Source: RYN-230 sp963760405
GTDB taxonomy: Bacteria > Actinomycetota > Actinomycetes > Streptosporangiales > Streptosporangiaceae
DNA length: 64,000 nt
Direction of reading: 5' to 3'
Assembly: GCA_963760405.1 (NCBI GenBank)
Contig: CAVXCV010000007.1
Span: forward strand, 124,001-188,000
The notes beneath the pieces are model-generated. The model did no database searches. It was not told where the DNA came from and saw only the letters and a program-made list of their open reading frames with translations. The position numbers and the translations under genes were made by a program. Position 1 is the first letter of the stretch. The number at the start of each line of letters is the position of its first letter. Of this stretch, positions 35,768 through 45,693 are shown piece by piece.

Positions 35768-36580
35768 ATGGCGACAGCGACGAAGCTGCACGTGCTCGAC
35801 TGCGGCGCAATGAGCTGCGATCTCACCTGGCTGCTACTCAAGCCGGGACGCAGCATCCGGGCCCGCGGCGACAAGGACAAGCCGGTGGAGTGGTACCCCT
35901 GCCCCACGCACGCCGTGCTGGTCGAGACGTCCGAGGGCACCATGCTGTGGGACACCAGCTGCCCGCGCGACTGGGAGACCCGGTGGGTGCCCACGGGGCT
36001 GCAGGACTTCTTCCCCTACGACCAGGTCGATGAAGGCCAGTACCTGGACTCCCGGCTGGCCCAGCTCGGCGTCACCCCGGCGCAGCTGGACTACGTCGCC
36101 CTCTCCCACCTGCATTTCGACCACGCCGGGAACGTGCGCACGTTCGCCGGGGCCGGCCCCCGGCTGGTGGTCAACGACAAGGAGAAGGACTGGGCGTTCG
36201 GCTACGAGGGCGCGTTCAACGGCGCGCACCTGAAGGCGGACTACGAGGGCCTGGACTTCGAGACCGTGTCCGGGGACACCGAGTTCCTGCCGGGGGTGAC
36301 CTTCATCGAGGCGCCCGGGCACACCCCGGGCACGATGGCGATGAAGGTCGACCTGCCGGAAACCGGGTCGATGATCTTCACGTCGGACGCGGTGTACATG
36401 GGTGACTCCTACGGCCCGCCGGCCACCCCGGCCGCGATCGTGAATGACCTGTCCGCCTGGTACGCGTCCGTGGAGAAGCTGCGCGGCCTGGCCGAGAAAT
36501 CCAACGCCACAGTGGTCTTCGGGCACGACGCCGAGCAGCTCCGCTCGCTGCGCCGCGCCCCCGACGGCTACTACGCCTGA
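35768..36580 (+). CDS. MBL-fold lactonase-like hydrolase (AttM/AiiA type)
   Basis: 270 residues from ATG 35768, which follows AGGAGCGAC. The metal-binding signature HxHxDH is H114-H116-D118-H119 (SHLHFDHAGN). A second histidine (APGHTPG), an Asp (FTSDAVYMGD) and a last His (VFGHDAEQ) complete a dinuclear zinc site. Overall form and length match N-acyl-homoserine lactonases and gamma-butyrolactone hydrolases. The following gene makes a hydroxyacid transhydrogenase, which favours a lactone giving 4-hydroxybutyrate (inference). Longer upstream frames overlap psiE and ppk2 antisense and were ignored. Confidence 0.88.
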   Translation: MATATKLHVLDCGAMSCDLTWLLLKPGRSIRARGDKDKPVEWYPCPTHAVLVETSEGTMLWDTSCPRDWETRWVPTGLQDFFPYDQVDEGQYLDSRLAQLGVTPAQLDYVALSHLHFDHAGNVRTFAGAGPRLVVNDKEKDWAFGYEGAFNGAHLKADYEGLDFETVSGDTEFLPGVTFIEAPGHTPGTMAMKVDLPETGSMIFTSDAVYMGDSYGPPATPAAIVNDLSAWYASVEKLRGLAEKSNATVVFGHDAEQLRSLRRAPDGYYA

Positions 36581-36620
36581 GGAGGCATTCTGTCGTGGCC
36601 TCAAACATCCTGCCACCCCC

Positions 36621-37898
36621 ATGCCTGCCAACCCGGAGGCGATCTTCACCTACGGCGCGCCGCTGCTGAAGTTCGGTCCCGGCGCGTCCGACGAGATCGG
36701 CTTCGACCTCAGCCAGTACGGCGTGGCCCGGGCCCTGGTCGTGACCGACCCGGGGGTGGCCGCGACCGGCATCCCGCAGCGGGTCGCCGACCAGATGACC
36801 CAGTTCGGCATCGAGGCGCACGTGTTCGACGGGGTGCATGTCGAGCCGACCGACGAGAGCATGGCCACGGCGATCGAGGAGGCCCGGGCGAGCGGCCCGT
36901 GGGACGCGTTCGTCGCGGTCGGCGGAGGGTCGAGCATCGACACCGCCAAGGCGATCAACTTGCTGCTGACCAACCCCGGCGAGCTGATGGACTACATCAA
37001 CGCGCCGGTCGGTCAGGGCCGTGCACCGGTCAACCCGCTCAAGCCGCTGGTCGCGGTACCCACGACCACCGGCACCGGGGCGGAGAGCACCACCGTCTGC
37101 GTGCTCGACGTGCTGTCGCTCAAGGTGAAGACCGGCATCAGCCACGCCCGGCTGCGGCCCACGCTGGCCGTGGTCGACCCGCTGCTGACCCTGACCCAGC
37201 CCGCCGGGGTGACCGCCTCGGCGGGCATGGACATCCTGTGCCACGCGCTGGAGAGCTACACCGCCCGCTGGTACACGAGCAACGAGCGCAAACGGCCGGA
37301 GCAGCGGGTGCCCTACTGCGGCTCGAACCCGATCTCCGACATGTGGTCGGAGAAGGCTATGGGCCTGCTCGCCACGTCGTTCCGGCGGGCCGTCCGGGAC
37401 GGCGACGACCAGCAGGCCCGCGCGGACATGGCGATCGCGGCCACGTTCGCCGGGATGGGGTTCGGCAACGCGGGGGTGCACATCCCGCACGCCAACGCGT
37501 ACCCGATCGCGGGCCGGGTGCGCGGGTTCCATCCCAAGGACTACCCGGCGCACGAGGCGATGGTGCCGCACGGCATGTCGGTGGCGCTGACCGCACCGGA
37601 GGCGTTCCGGTTCACCTTCGACGCCTCGCCCGAGCGGCACCTGCGCGCCGCGCAGCTGCTCGCCCCCGGCGCGGACCGGCCGTCGGACGACGCGGAGTTC
37701 CTGCCCCGGGTGCTGACCGACCTGATGCGCGACATCGAGATCCCGAACGGGGTGGCCGCGGTGGGCTACACCGCCGGGGACATCCCGGCCCTGGTCGAGG
37801 GCACGCTGAAGCAGCAGCGGCTGCTGGCCACCTGCCCGAAGCCGGTGACCGAGGACGACCTGGCCGGGATATTCGCCTCCTCGATGGAGCTCTGGTAG
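36621..37898 (+). CDS. Iron-containing alcohol dehydrogenase, hydroxyacid-oxoacid transhydrogenase-like
   Basis: 425 residues. A Rossmann region with GGGSSIDTAKAINLL and PTTTGTGAEST is followed by the metal-binding helical half (AGMDILCHALESYTARW, GNAGVHIPHANAYPIAG). The segments GSNPISDMWSEKAM and KDYPAHEAMVPHGMSVALTA are characteristic of the HOT/ADHFE1 branch. This oxidises 4-hydroxybutyrate to succinic semialdehyde with 2-oxoglutarate as acceptor. The start ATG lies 41 bp after the lactonase gene. Confidence 0.88.
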   Translation: MPANPEAIFTYGAPLLKFGPGASDEIGFDLSQYGVARALVVTDPGVAATGIPQRVADQMTQFGIEAHVFDGVHVEPTDESMATAIEEARASGPWDAFVAVGGGSSIDTAKAINLLLTNPGELMDYINAPVGQGRAPVNPLKPLVAVPTTTGTGAESTTVCVLDVLSLKVKTGISHARLRPTLAVVDPLLTLTQPAGVTASAGMDILCHALESYTARWYTSNERKRPEQRVPYCGSNPISDMWSEKAMGLLATSFRRAVRDGDDQQARADMAIAATFAGMGFGNAGVHIPHANAYPIAGRVRGFHPKDYPAHEAMVPHGMSVALTAPEAFRFTFDASPERHLRAAQLLAPGADRPSDDAEFLPRVLTDLMRDIEIPNGVAAVGYTAGDIPALVEGTLKQQRLLATCPKPVTEDDLAGIFASSMELW

Positions 37899-37901
37899 CC
37901 G

Positions 37902-38267
37902 ATGGCCATCTACGATCTGCGCTGCGCCCAGGGGCACGCGTTCGAGGTGATCCAGTCCTTCACCGCACCGCTGCCCGGCTGCCCGGACTGCGGCGCGCCG
38001 GCGCGCAAGGTACCGTCCCGGCCCGCGCTCAGCGGCCGGGGCGCGGCGTCGCTGCCGCCACCCGCCGAGGCCATGCCGCAGACCTGGCGCGGCACCTACG
38101 AGGGCAACCGGGAGTACGTCGCCCAGCTGCGGCGCACCGCGGACCAGCGCCGCGCGGTGGAGGAGCGTCATCCGGAGCTGGCCGGCGACCGGCGGCCGGT
38201 GCTGGCGCACGAGGGCCGCTACGCGGCCGCCCCGCTGCGGGCCGGCGATCCCGAAGTGCCCGGGTGA
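37902..38267 (+). CDS. FmdB family zinc-ribbon protein
   Basis: 121 residues. The N-terminal FmdB ribbon reads YDLRCAQGHAFEVIQSF and CPDCGAPARKVPS, with Cys/His ligands (C8, H12-like, C28, C31). The remainder is low-complexity until a helical segment (TYEGNREYVAQLRRTADQRR). FmdB proteins were named from formamidase operons and are of unclear role, perhaps regulatory. It follows the transhydrogenase gene by 3 bp, so it belongs to this unit. Confidence 0.85.
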   Translation: MAIYDLRCAQGHAFEVIQSFTAPLPGCPDCGAPARKVPSRPALSGRGAASLPPPAEAMPQTWRGTYEGNREYVAQLRRTADQRRAVEERHPELAGDRRPVLAHEGRYAAAPLRAGDPEVPG

Positions 38268-38288
38268 GCCGCTCAGCGACGCACTTAA

Positions 38289-38324
38289 CCGTTACGGAAA
38301 CGCATCGCCCGTTATGAAAACGCA
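38289..38324. promoter_or_regulatory. Two CGTT-N5-AACG dyads, 20 bp apart
   Basis: CCGTTACGGAAACGCA (38289-38304) and CCGTTATGAAAACGCA (38309-38324) differ at only two positions and repeat at exactly 20 bp, two helical turns. Each contains CGTT-N5-AACG. They lie 88 bp before the permease start, where a promoter is expected. This is the typical look of a pair of operator sites for one dimeric regulator bound on the same DNA face. The regulator is not encoded nearby. Confidence 0.6.
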
Positions 38325-38411
38325 GGCTAGCGGCGCCCTGGCTGAGGAGGGAAGATCGTGTTCATTAGTCCATGACTACCGCCGGACGGCGGGCCTAGAC
38401 GAGGAGTGGAC

Positions 38412-39876
38412 ATGAGCGACACGGCTTCCACGCCGTTCTCGGAGACCAAATCGCCAGAGTCTCCGGAACGGCTGCACCGCGGCGCCCTGGGACTGGTCGA
38501 TATCTCGGCCTCGACCATGGCCAACATCGGGCCCGCCTACAGCTTCTACTTCGGCTTCGGCCTGCTGGTCGTCACGGCGGGCATCGGCGCGCCGCTGACG
38601 ATCATCGCCGCCGCCATCGCCATCGCGCTGCTGGGCAACACGCTGGCGCAGTTCTCCCGGGCCCAGCCGTCCACCGGCGGCTTCATCACCTTCGTCGGCA
38701 AGGCCTTTGGCGGCACCAGCGCGGTGACGACCGCGCTGCTCTGCGGCGCCGGGTACATCATCGCGATCTCGTCCGTGCTGGCCGTGTCCGGCGGGTTCCT
38801 GTCCCTTACGCTGCAGTACTACTTCAACTGGAACATCCCCTGGATCCTCATGTCCATCCTGCTCACCGGCGGCGCCGTGGTGATGATGCTGCGCGGTGTG
38901 GGCGTGTCGACCAGGCTGGCCGGCTTCTTCTTCGGCTTCGAGATGCTGGTCCTGGTGGTCGTCTCGGTCGTGCTGCTGATCCAGAACCGCGGCCACCTGA
39001 GCTTCGCGCCGTTCGAGCCGCACAACATCACCAACGGCTTCAGCGGCCTGGCCGCTGGCTTCCCGCTGGCCGTATACCTGTTCATCGGCTGGGAGAACTC
39101 GGCCGCGCTGGCTGAGGAGACCGGCAATCCGCGGCGCAACGTGCCGCGCGCCGTCTTCCTGTCCATCGCGCTGATGGCGGTCAGCTACGTCTTGTTCGCC
39201 TACGCCACGATCACCGGCTTCGGGTACAACGCGACCAAGCTCGCCGCCTCGACCATCCCGTTCATCACCGTCGCCCACAGTGCCCTGGCCGCCTTCGCGT
39301 TCTTCGCCTACCTGGCCGGCCTGACCTCCACCCTGGGCGTGCTCATCGCGGCGGTGAACTCGCAGGCCCGGCTGATCTTCAACGCTGGCCGCGAGGGCCT
39401 GCTGCCCCGCTGGATCGGCCGGGTGCAGCCGGGCCGGCGGACGCCGCGGAACGCCATCTTCACCTTCGTCGGGATCGCCAGCGCGATCATCTCTGGTGTG
39501 GGCGCTCGGCCACCTGATCGGCGGCCACAGCGGCAGCATGAGCCCGTTCAACTTCTTCGACGAGTCCGGCACGATGGGCACGATCCTGGTCCTGGTCGTG
39601 TACTTCCTGGCCAACCTGGCACTGCCGTTCTACTACCGGAAGTACCGGCCGGCCGAGTTCAACGTGATCAAGCATCTGGTGCTGCCGGTCCTCGGGATGG
39701 CCGCGATCGCTATCCCCGTTTACTACCTGTCGAAGCCCGGGCAGCCCGCGCCCTACAGCTGGTTCCCGTATGCCGCGCTGGCCATCCTGATCGTGTCCGT
39801 GATCTACGCGGCTATCCTGACCAGGCGTGACCCGGGGCTGGCTGAGCGGGTCGGCTCGATCGTCGCGGATGAATGA
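38412..39876 (+). CDS. APC family amino acid/amine permease, frameshifted near 39493
   Basis: A 12-TM type transporter of the APC superfamily, 487 residues when one extra base at about 39492-39495 is removed. The N-terminal ten helices (SASTMANIGPAYSFYFGFGL, FITFVGKAFGG, GWENSAALAEETGNPRRNVP) are in the first frame. The last two (HLIGGHSGSMSPFNFFDESG, ILVLVVYFLANLALPFYY, AALAILIVSVIYAAIL) are in the second. The ATG follows GAGGAG. Placed 20 bp before a copper amine oxidase gene, it probably imports the amine or a related amino acid. Confidence 0.92.
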
Positions 39877-39895
39877 CCGATCAGGAGGACCGCTC

Positions 39896-41864
39896 ATGAC
39901 TGACCAGATCCTGGCCGGTGGCGCCCGGCCGGAGGCACCGCCGCCAGGCTCGCTTCCGGCCCACCCGCTCGACCCGGCCAGTGCCGCGGAGTTCCTGGCC
40001 GGCCGCCAGATCCTGGTCGGCGCGGGCCTGCTCACCGAGGCCACCAGGTTCGGTTACTACGGCCTGGACGAGCCGGCCAAGAGCGAGGTGCTGGACGGCC
40101 CGGCTGATCCGGGGCCGGAGCGGCGGCTGCGGGCCTTCCTGATCGACGTGGTCACCGGCCAGTCCAGCGATGTGGTCGTATCGCTGACCCGCGGTTGCGT
40201 GGTCTCGCAGCGCACGCTGGACCCGGTGACCGACGGCCAGGTACCGATCCTGGATCAGGATTTCGCGCTGGCCGAGCAGGTGGTGCACGCTGACCCGCGG
40301 TGGCGCGCGGCCATGGCGCGGCGCGGGCTCACCGATGTCTCGAAGATCCGCGCGTGCCCGCTGACGGCTGGCTCGTACGGTGTAGCGGATGAGCAGCGCC
40401 GCCGGATGGTCCGGGTGCTCGCCTTCCTGCAGGCCGAAGAGCACGACCTGGCCTGGGCGCATCCGGTGGACGGGGTGGCCGCTTACGTTCGACCTGATCG
40501 AAGGCCGGGTCTTCGCGGTGATCGACGACCTCGACCTGCCGGTGCCGCGGGAATCGGGTGATTATGACGACCCCGCGGTGAGCGGGCCGCCGCGTACCAC
40601 CCTGAAACCGATCGAGATCACCCAGCCGGAGGGACCGAGCTTCACCCTGGACGGCCATGCGGTCGACTGGCAGAACTGGTCGCTGCGAGTGGGCTTCGAC
40701 GCGCGCGAGGGGCTGACCCTGCATCAGATCAGCTTCAACGACAACGGCCAGCGGCGGCCGGTGATCTACCGGGCGTCCATCGCCGAGATGGTCGTGCCCT
40801 ACGGCGACCCGGCCGCCACCCGGTACTGGCAGAACTACTTCGACACGGGCGAATACCTGGTCGGGAAGTTCGCGAACTCCCTCGAGCTGGGCTGTGACTG
40901 CCTGGGCGAGATCGCCTACCTGGACGCGACGGTCGCCGACGATCACGGCGAGCCGCGGCTGATCCGCAACGCGATCTGCATCCACGAGGAAGACTTCGGC
41001 ATCCTGTGGAAGCACACCGACATCTTCAACGGTTCGGCGCAGTCCCGCCGCCAGCGGCGGCTGGTCGTCTCCTTCTTCAGCACCGTCGGCAACTACGACT
41101 ACGGCTTCTACTGGTATTTCTACCTGGACGGCAGCATCGAGTGCGAGGTGAAGCTGACCGGGGTGCTGTTCACCTCCGGCTACCCCGGCCCGGGCCACCC
41201 GTACGCCACGGAGGTCGCGCCTGGCCTGGGGGCCCCGGTTCACCAGCATCTGTTCAGCGCCCGGCTGGACATGATGGTCGACGGGCAGCCGAACGCGGTC
41301 GACGAGATCGACGTGAGCGGCCTCCCGGTGGGCCCCGGGAATCCGCACGGCAACGCCCTCGTCCAGACGGTGACCCGGCTGGGCCGGGAATCGCAGGCGG
41401 GCCGGCGGGCCGCAGCGGAGCGGGGCCGGGTCTGGCGGGTGCTCAACACCGAGCAGGTCAACCGGTTCGGCCAGCCCGTCAGCTTCACCCTCTACCCGGA
41501 AGCCGCGCCGACCCTGCTCGCTGATCCGGCGTCGGCGCTGTCCGCGCGGGCTGCGTTCGCCACCAACCACCTGTGGGTCACCCGGTACGACCCGGCACAT
41601 CGCTACCCCGCAGGCGACTTCGTGAACCAGCACCCCGGGGGCGCGGGGATTCCCGCGTTCACCGCCGGTGACCACGACATCGACGGCGCCGACATCGTGC
41701 TGTGGCACACCTTCGGGCCCACCCATTTCCCGCGGCCGGAAGACTGGCCGGTCATGCCGGTGAGCCGGTGCGGGTTCACCCTGAAGCCCACCGGCTTCTT
41801 CGGCCGCAACCCGACCCTGGACGTGCCGCCGCCACCCGGGGCGCACTGCGGGCCCGGCGGGTGA
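39896..41864 (+). CDS. Copper-containing primary-amine oxidase, frameshifted near 40487
   Basis: Oxidises primary amines to aldehydes with release of NH3 and H2O2. Both N2/N3 domains and the catalytic domain are encoded, but in two frames: ...HPVDGVAAY then FDLIEGRVFAVIDDLDLP. One extra G at 40487 explains it; corrected length 655. The TPQ cofactor tyrosine is in STVGNYDYGFYW, the catalytic Asp in YWQNYFDTGEYLVG and the copper histidines in APVHQHLFSARLDM and PTHFPRPEDWPVMP. Start ATG follows AGGAGG by 7 bp. Typical substrates in the family are tyramine, histamine and phenethylamine. Confidence 0.95.
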
Positions 41865-41865
41865 C

Positions 41866-42723
41866 TCAGGACAGGATGTCCTTCAGCCGGAACCGGCGGA
41901 ACGCGAGGGCGAGCAGGACTATCGCGTAACAGGCCGAGACGGACGCCCCTTCCAGCATGCCGCTCCAGCTGACGGCAGGCTGCAGCGCATCCAGCCAGGC
42001 GAACTGCCAGTGCGTCGGCAGGATCTCCCGCCAGGAGCCGAGCGCGGTCACCTGGTCCAGGATGGTGCTGACGATCATCAGCCCCACCGCGCCGCCCACC
42101 GCGCCCAGCGGGGAGTCGGTGGACACCGAGAGCAGGAACGCGAGCCCGGCCACGGCAAGCTCACTGACCAGCACATAGGCCAGTACGATCAGCATCCGGC
42201 CGAGTGCCGGGCCGGCCGCCAGCTGCACCCCGGTGGCGGGCAGCCGCAGCGGATGCCAGCCGAACGCCACCGTCCCGGCCAGCAGGGCCATCACCGGCAG
42301 GCTGACCACGGCGAGGGTGGAATAGGCCAGCGCGACGGCCAGCTTCTGGCGCAGCAGCCGGGCCCGTGGCACCGGCGCGGCCAGCAGGTACCGCAGCGAC
42401 GACCAGCTGGCCTCGCTGGCCACGGTGTCGCCGCAGAACAGCGCCACGGCCACCACCAGCAGGAAGCCGGCCGAGGCGAACAGGCTGAACGCGGTGAAGT
42501 TGAGGCCGCCCTGGGTGGCCACGGACACCAGCCCGGGGGTGTTGTTCCCGGCCGCCGGGCTGCTGATCCTGAACGCCCCGACCAGGATCCACGGCAGCGC
42601 CAGCAGCACAGCGAACGCCACGATCGTGCGCCAGCGGCGGACCTGGCGGATCAGCTCCACCCGGAAGGACAGCGTCCGGTGCGGGCGGTACCCCGGGGCG
42701 CCGAGCCCGGTGCTGGCGGTCAT
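41866..42723 (-). CDS. ABC-2 type exporter permease
   Basis: 285 residues with about six transmembrane helices (for example TIVAFAVLLALPWILVGAF, FASAGFLLVVAVALFCGDT, LIVLAYVLVSELAVAGLAFL). The conserved ABC-2 segment DTVASEASWSSLRYLLAAPV, with its following basic RARLLRQKLAVALAY, couples to the ATPase. Its ATG overlaps the stop of the hydrolase-ATPase fusion gene by 4 bp, so the two proteins are expected to form one exporter. The stop is 2 bp from the convergent amine oxidase stop. Confidence 0.9.
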   Translation of the reverse strand: MTASTGLGAPGYRPHRTLSFRVELIRQVRRWRTIVAFAVLLALPWILVGAFRISSPAAGNNTPGLVSVATQGGLNFTAFSLFASAGFLLVVAVALFCGDTVASEASWSSLRYLLAAPVPRARLLRQKLAVALAYSTLAVVSLPVMALLAGTVAFGWHPLRLPATGVQLAAGPALGRMLIVLAYVLVSELAVAGLAFLLSVSTDSPLGAVGGAVGLMIVSTILDQVTALGSWREILPTHWQFAWLDALQPAVSWSGMLEGASVSACYAIVLLALAFRRFRLKDILS

Positions 42724-45521
42724 CGGCGCTCTCCCGGACTGGGCTCTGCACTGATCAGGGCCAGGAAAGCATCTTCCAGCCGGCGTCCTCCCGGGCCCAC
42801 CCGGTCCACCGGTACCCCGGCGCCGACCAGCGCGGCGACCACCGCCGAGGGGGCGACCCCGTTCGGGTGCACGAGCACCCCGCCGGGCTGGGGCTCGGCG
42901 GCCTCGATCCCGCCCATGCCGCGTAGCACGGTCATCGCCTGCTGCGGCTGCGAGGTGCCCACGAGCAGCGCCGCGCCGTCGCCAGCGACCTCGGCGACCG
43001 GCCCGGCCGCGACCCGGCGGCCCTGGTTCATCACCACCACATGGGTGCAGGTCTGCTCCACCTCGCCGAGCAGGTGGCTGGACAGGATCACGGTCCGGCC
43101 GCGGGCCGCGTAGCCGACCAGGACATCGCGCATCTCCCTGATCTGCGGCGGGTCCAGCCCGTTCATCGGCTCGTCCAGGACCAGCAGGTCCGGCAGGCCG
43201 AGCATGGCCTGGGCAATGGCGAGCCGCTGGCACATCCCGCGAGAGTAGGACCGGACCCGGCGGCTGATGGCCGGGCCCAGGCCTGCGATTCCCAGCACCT
43301 CGGCCAGGTGCGCGTCGGCGGGCGGCCGGCCGGTGGCCCGCCAGTAGAGCTCGAGGTTGGCCTGACCGGACAGGTGTGGCAGGAAGCCAGGGCCTTCCAC
43401 GAACGAGCCGAGCCGGGACAGGCCAGCGGCGCCCGGCCGCACCTGCTGGCCGAAGATCGTGATCCTGCCCGCGTCGGGGTAGATGAGGCCCATCAGCATC
43501 CGCAACGTCGTGGTCTTGCCGGCCCCGTTCGGGCCGAGCAGGCCGAGGATCTGGCCGCGCTCCACCCGCAGCGACAGCCCGTCCACGGCCAGCTGGCCAT
43601 CCCGGTACCGCTTGGTCAGGCCGGTGATCTCCAGCGGCACGAGCGCGTCAGTGGGCGGGGGCCCTGGCTGGCCTGGCCGCGCACCGGGCCGCCGGCGGCG
43701 CCGGGCCAGCAGGAGGACGGCGGCTACGGCCAGCGCCGCGGCGGGCGCGGCCCAGGTCCACCAGGGCGCCCCGGTGTGCGTCACGGTCAGCGCCGGATCG
43801 GACGGCACGGACAGGCCGGGGGCGGCCAGCGCCACCTGGTAGGCCGCGGCCGCGGGCGAGGTCGCGTAGCCGAAATCAGTGCTGGTCAGCACGAGCCGGA
43901 CCCGGTGCCCGGCCGCGAACTGGTAGTCGATCGCGGGCAGCGTCACGGTGACGCTAGCGCCGTGCGGCGCCCCGGTCACCCGCACCGGCGCGGCCAGCTG
44001 GAACGGCAGCGTGGCGGTACCGGCCTGGTCCACGTCGTACACCTCGGCGAACAGGGTGATGCCCGCGGCGCCGCTGACCCGGATCCGGACCGTGACGGAG
44101 CCGGTCTGCTGCACCGGCGCGGCCAGCGGTGCCGAGGTGAACGCGGCACTCTGGCCGGGCATGGGCAAGCTCAGTCCAGCACCCCCGGTGCTGAGCCCGG
44201 GCAGCACCGACAGGGACGGCGGGGTGCCACCGGGCGGGTTGATGACCGTCTGCGCCCGGCCGCTGAGCCGGATCATGGTGCGCCTGGTCCCGGCCAGCCC
44301 GGGGTAGCGCAGCGCGGTGGCGATACCCAGCACGTCGCTGCCGCTGGATGGGTCGTAGCCCAGGTCCCGGGTAACCGCGAAGGCGGGCTGGCCGGTACTG
44401 GGCACCCGGGCGCGGCTGCCACCCGGGCTGCCCGGGCGCGGCAGCAAGTGCCGGGGCTTCAGCCAGCGCTGGAACCAGTCCGCAGTGAGCTGGTCGATCC
44501 GGCTGGTCTCCTGGTTCCCGCCGTCGTGGCCGCCCGCGAACCAGACCATGTCCACCGGTGCGCCGTTGTGCCGGATGGCCTGGTAGTTGCCGTTGGCCTG
44601 GTCGAGGCCGAACAGCGAGTCGGTCTCGCCCTGGATCAGCAGGGTGGGCACGTCGATCCGGCCGGCCACGCTGGCCGGGCTGGACCGCAGCAGCAGCGAG
44701 ACCGCCTGCGGGGTAGCCCGCCCCAGCAGGGCGACCTGCTGGTAGATGGCGCAGATCCGGGGCAGGAAGCGCCCGCACAGGCTCAGCGCGTGGGCCGCGG
44801 GATGGTCGGCACTGGGGTGGCCAGCACTGGGGTGGCCAGCACCGGGGTGGCCGGCACCGGCGAACCCCAGCGCGCCCTGGGTGAGCAGCAGGCCCGCCCA
44901 CTGCTTCTTGAACACGCCGCTGGCCGGGCCGCCGCCCGCCGCGTTCGGGAACAGCGCGCTGGCCAGGTTGTACCAGGTGGTCTCCGGGACGATCGCGTCG
45001 ATCCGGTGGTCGTAGGCGGCCGCGAGCAGCGCGATGGCCCCGCCGTAGGAAGCGCCCGCGATGCCGACCCTGGGGTCACCGGGCCGGTCGAGCAGCACCC
45101 GCCGCTGCCCGGCCAGCCAGCTGACCAGCTGCTGCACATCCTTGACCTCGTAGTCCGGCGAATCCAGGGCAACCTGCCCGGTGGACGCGCCAAAGCCGCG
45201 CGCGGACCAGGTGAGCACGGCGAACCCGGCCCGGGCCAGCTGCTCGGCCTCGGGCCGGACCGCCTCCTTGGTCTCGCCGAAGCCGTGCGCAAGCAGGATC
45301 GCGGGCAGCCGGCCAGCCCCGGGCGGGGTGAAAAAGCTGGCGTCGAGCAGCACATGCTGGTTGTTACCAGGCCCATCCAGCACCGGGATCCGCACCGACC
45401 GGACGGTCACCGGGACCGGGCCGCCGGTCACGGCGACGGTGGCGATCACCGCCGCGAGGATGCTGACGGCCGCCACGAGCGCGGCCAGCATCCGGCCCCG
45501 GGGGCGCCAGCGCAGCTGCAT
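42720..45521 (-). CDS. Alpha/beta hydrolase - transmembrane - ABC ATPase fusion
   Basis: A 933-residue protein from ATG 45521. TM1 spans about 11-33. An S15/CocE-type hydrolase follows with nucleophile S158 (GIAGASYGG), an acid after LLIQGETD and His in AGGHDGG, then a PepX-C-like jelly roll (about 400-570; IDYQFAAGHRVRLVLTSTDF). TM2 (about 585-608) leads to a basic stop-transfer and an ABC domain (about 630-933): Walker A (GPNGAGKTT), signature (YSRGMCQRLAIAQA), Walker B (LLVLDEPMNGLDP). The order predicts an outside hydrolase tethered to an inside ATPase. A 15-bp repeat (44803-44862) encodes GAGHP/SAGHP units. Confidence 0.9.
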   Translation of the reverse strand: MQLRWRPRGRMLAALVAAVSILAAVIATVAVTGGPVPVTVRSVRIPVLDGPGNNQHVLLDASFFTPPGAGRLPAILLAHGFGETKEAVRPEAEQLARAGFAVLTWSARGFGASTGQVALDSPDYEVKDVQQLVSWLAGQRRVLLDRPGDPRVGIAGASYGGAIALLAAAYDHRIDAIVPETTWYNLASALFPNAAGGGPASGVFKKQWAGLLLTQGALGFAGAGHPGAGHPSAGHPSADHPAAHALSLCGRFLPRICAIYQQVALLGRATPQAVSLLLRSSPASVAGRIDVPTLLIQGETDSLFGLDQANGNYQAIRHNGAPVDMVWFAGGHDGGNQETSRIDQLTADWFQRWLKPRHLLPRPGSPGGSRARVPSTGQPAFAVTRDLGYDPSSGSDVLGIATALRYPGLAGTRRTMIRLSGRAQTVINPPGGTPPSLSVLPGLSTGGAGLSLPMPGQSAAFTSAPLAAPVQQTGSVTVRIRVSGAAGITLFAEVYDVDQAGTATLPFQLAAPVRVTGAPHGASVTVTLPAIDYQFAAGHRVRLVLTSTDFGYATSPAAAAYQVALAAPGLSVPSDPALTVTHTGAPWWTWAAPAAALAVAAVLLLARRRRRPGARPGQPGPPPTDALVPLEITGLTKRYRDGQLAVDGLSLRVERGQILGLLGPNGAGKTTTLRMLMGLIYPDAGRITIFGQQVRPGAAGLSRLGSFVEGPGFLPHLSGQANLELYWRATGRPPADAHLAEVLGIAGLGPAISRRVRSYSRGMCQRLAIAQAMLGLPDLLVLDEPMNGLDPPQIREMRDVLVGYAARGRTVILSSHLLGEVEQTCTHVVVMNQGRRVAAGPVAEVAGDGAALLVGTSQPQQAMTVLRGMGGIEAAEPQPGGVLVHPNGVAPSAVVAALVGAGVPVDRVGPGGRRLEDAFLALISAEPSPGERR

Positions 45522-45693
45522 GCATGGGACGGTAGCAAGCCCACCGGGATGCCCACGGCCACCGCACAGGCCACTCTCAGCGAGGCAGGAGCCCGGGCGG
45601 CGCGAAACACATGCCCCAGGGGTGTTTCCTTCCGTCCAGCGGCACGGCATCGTTGATGAATTCGGATTGGTGCCAGACGGGAGGGGCGGGCGC

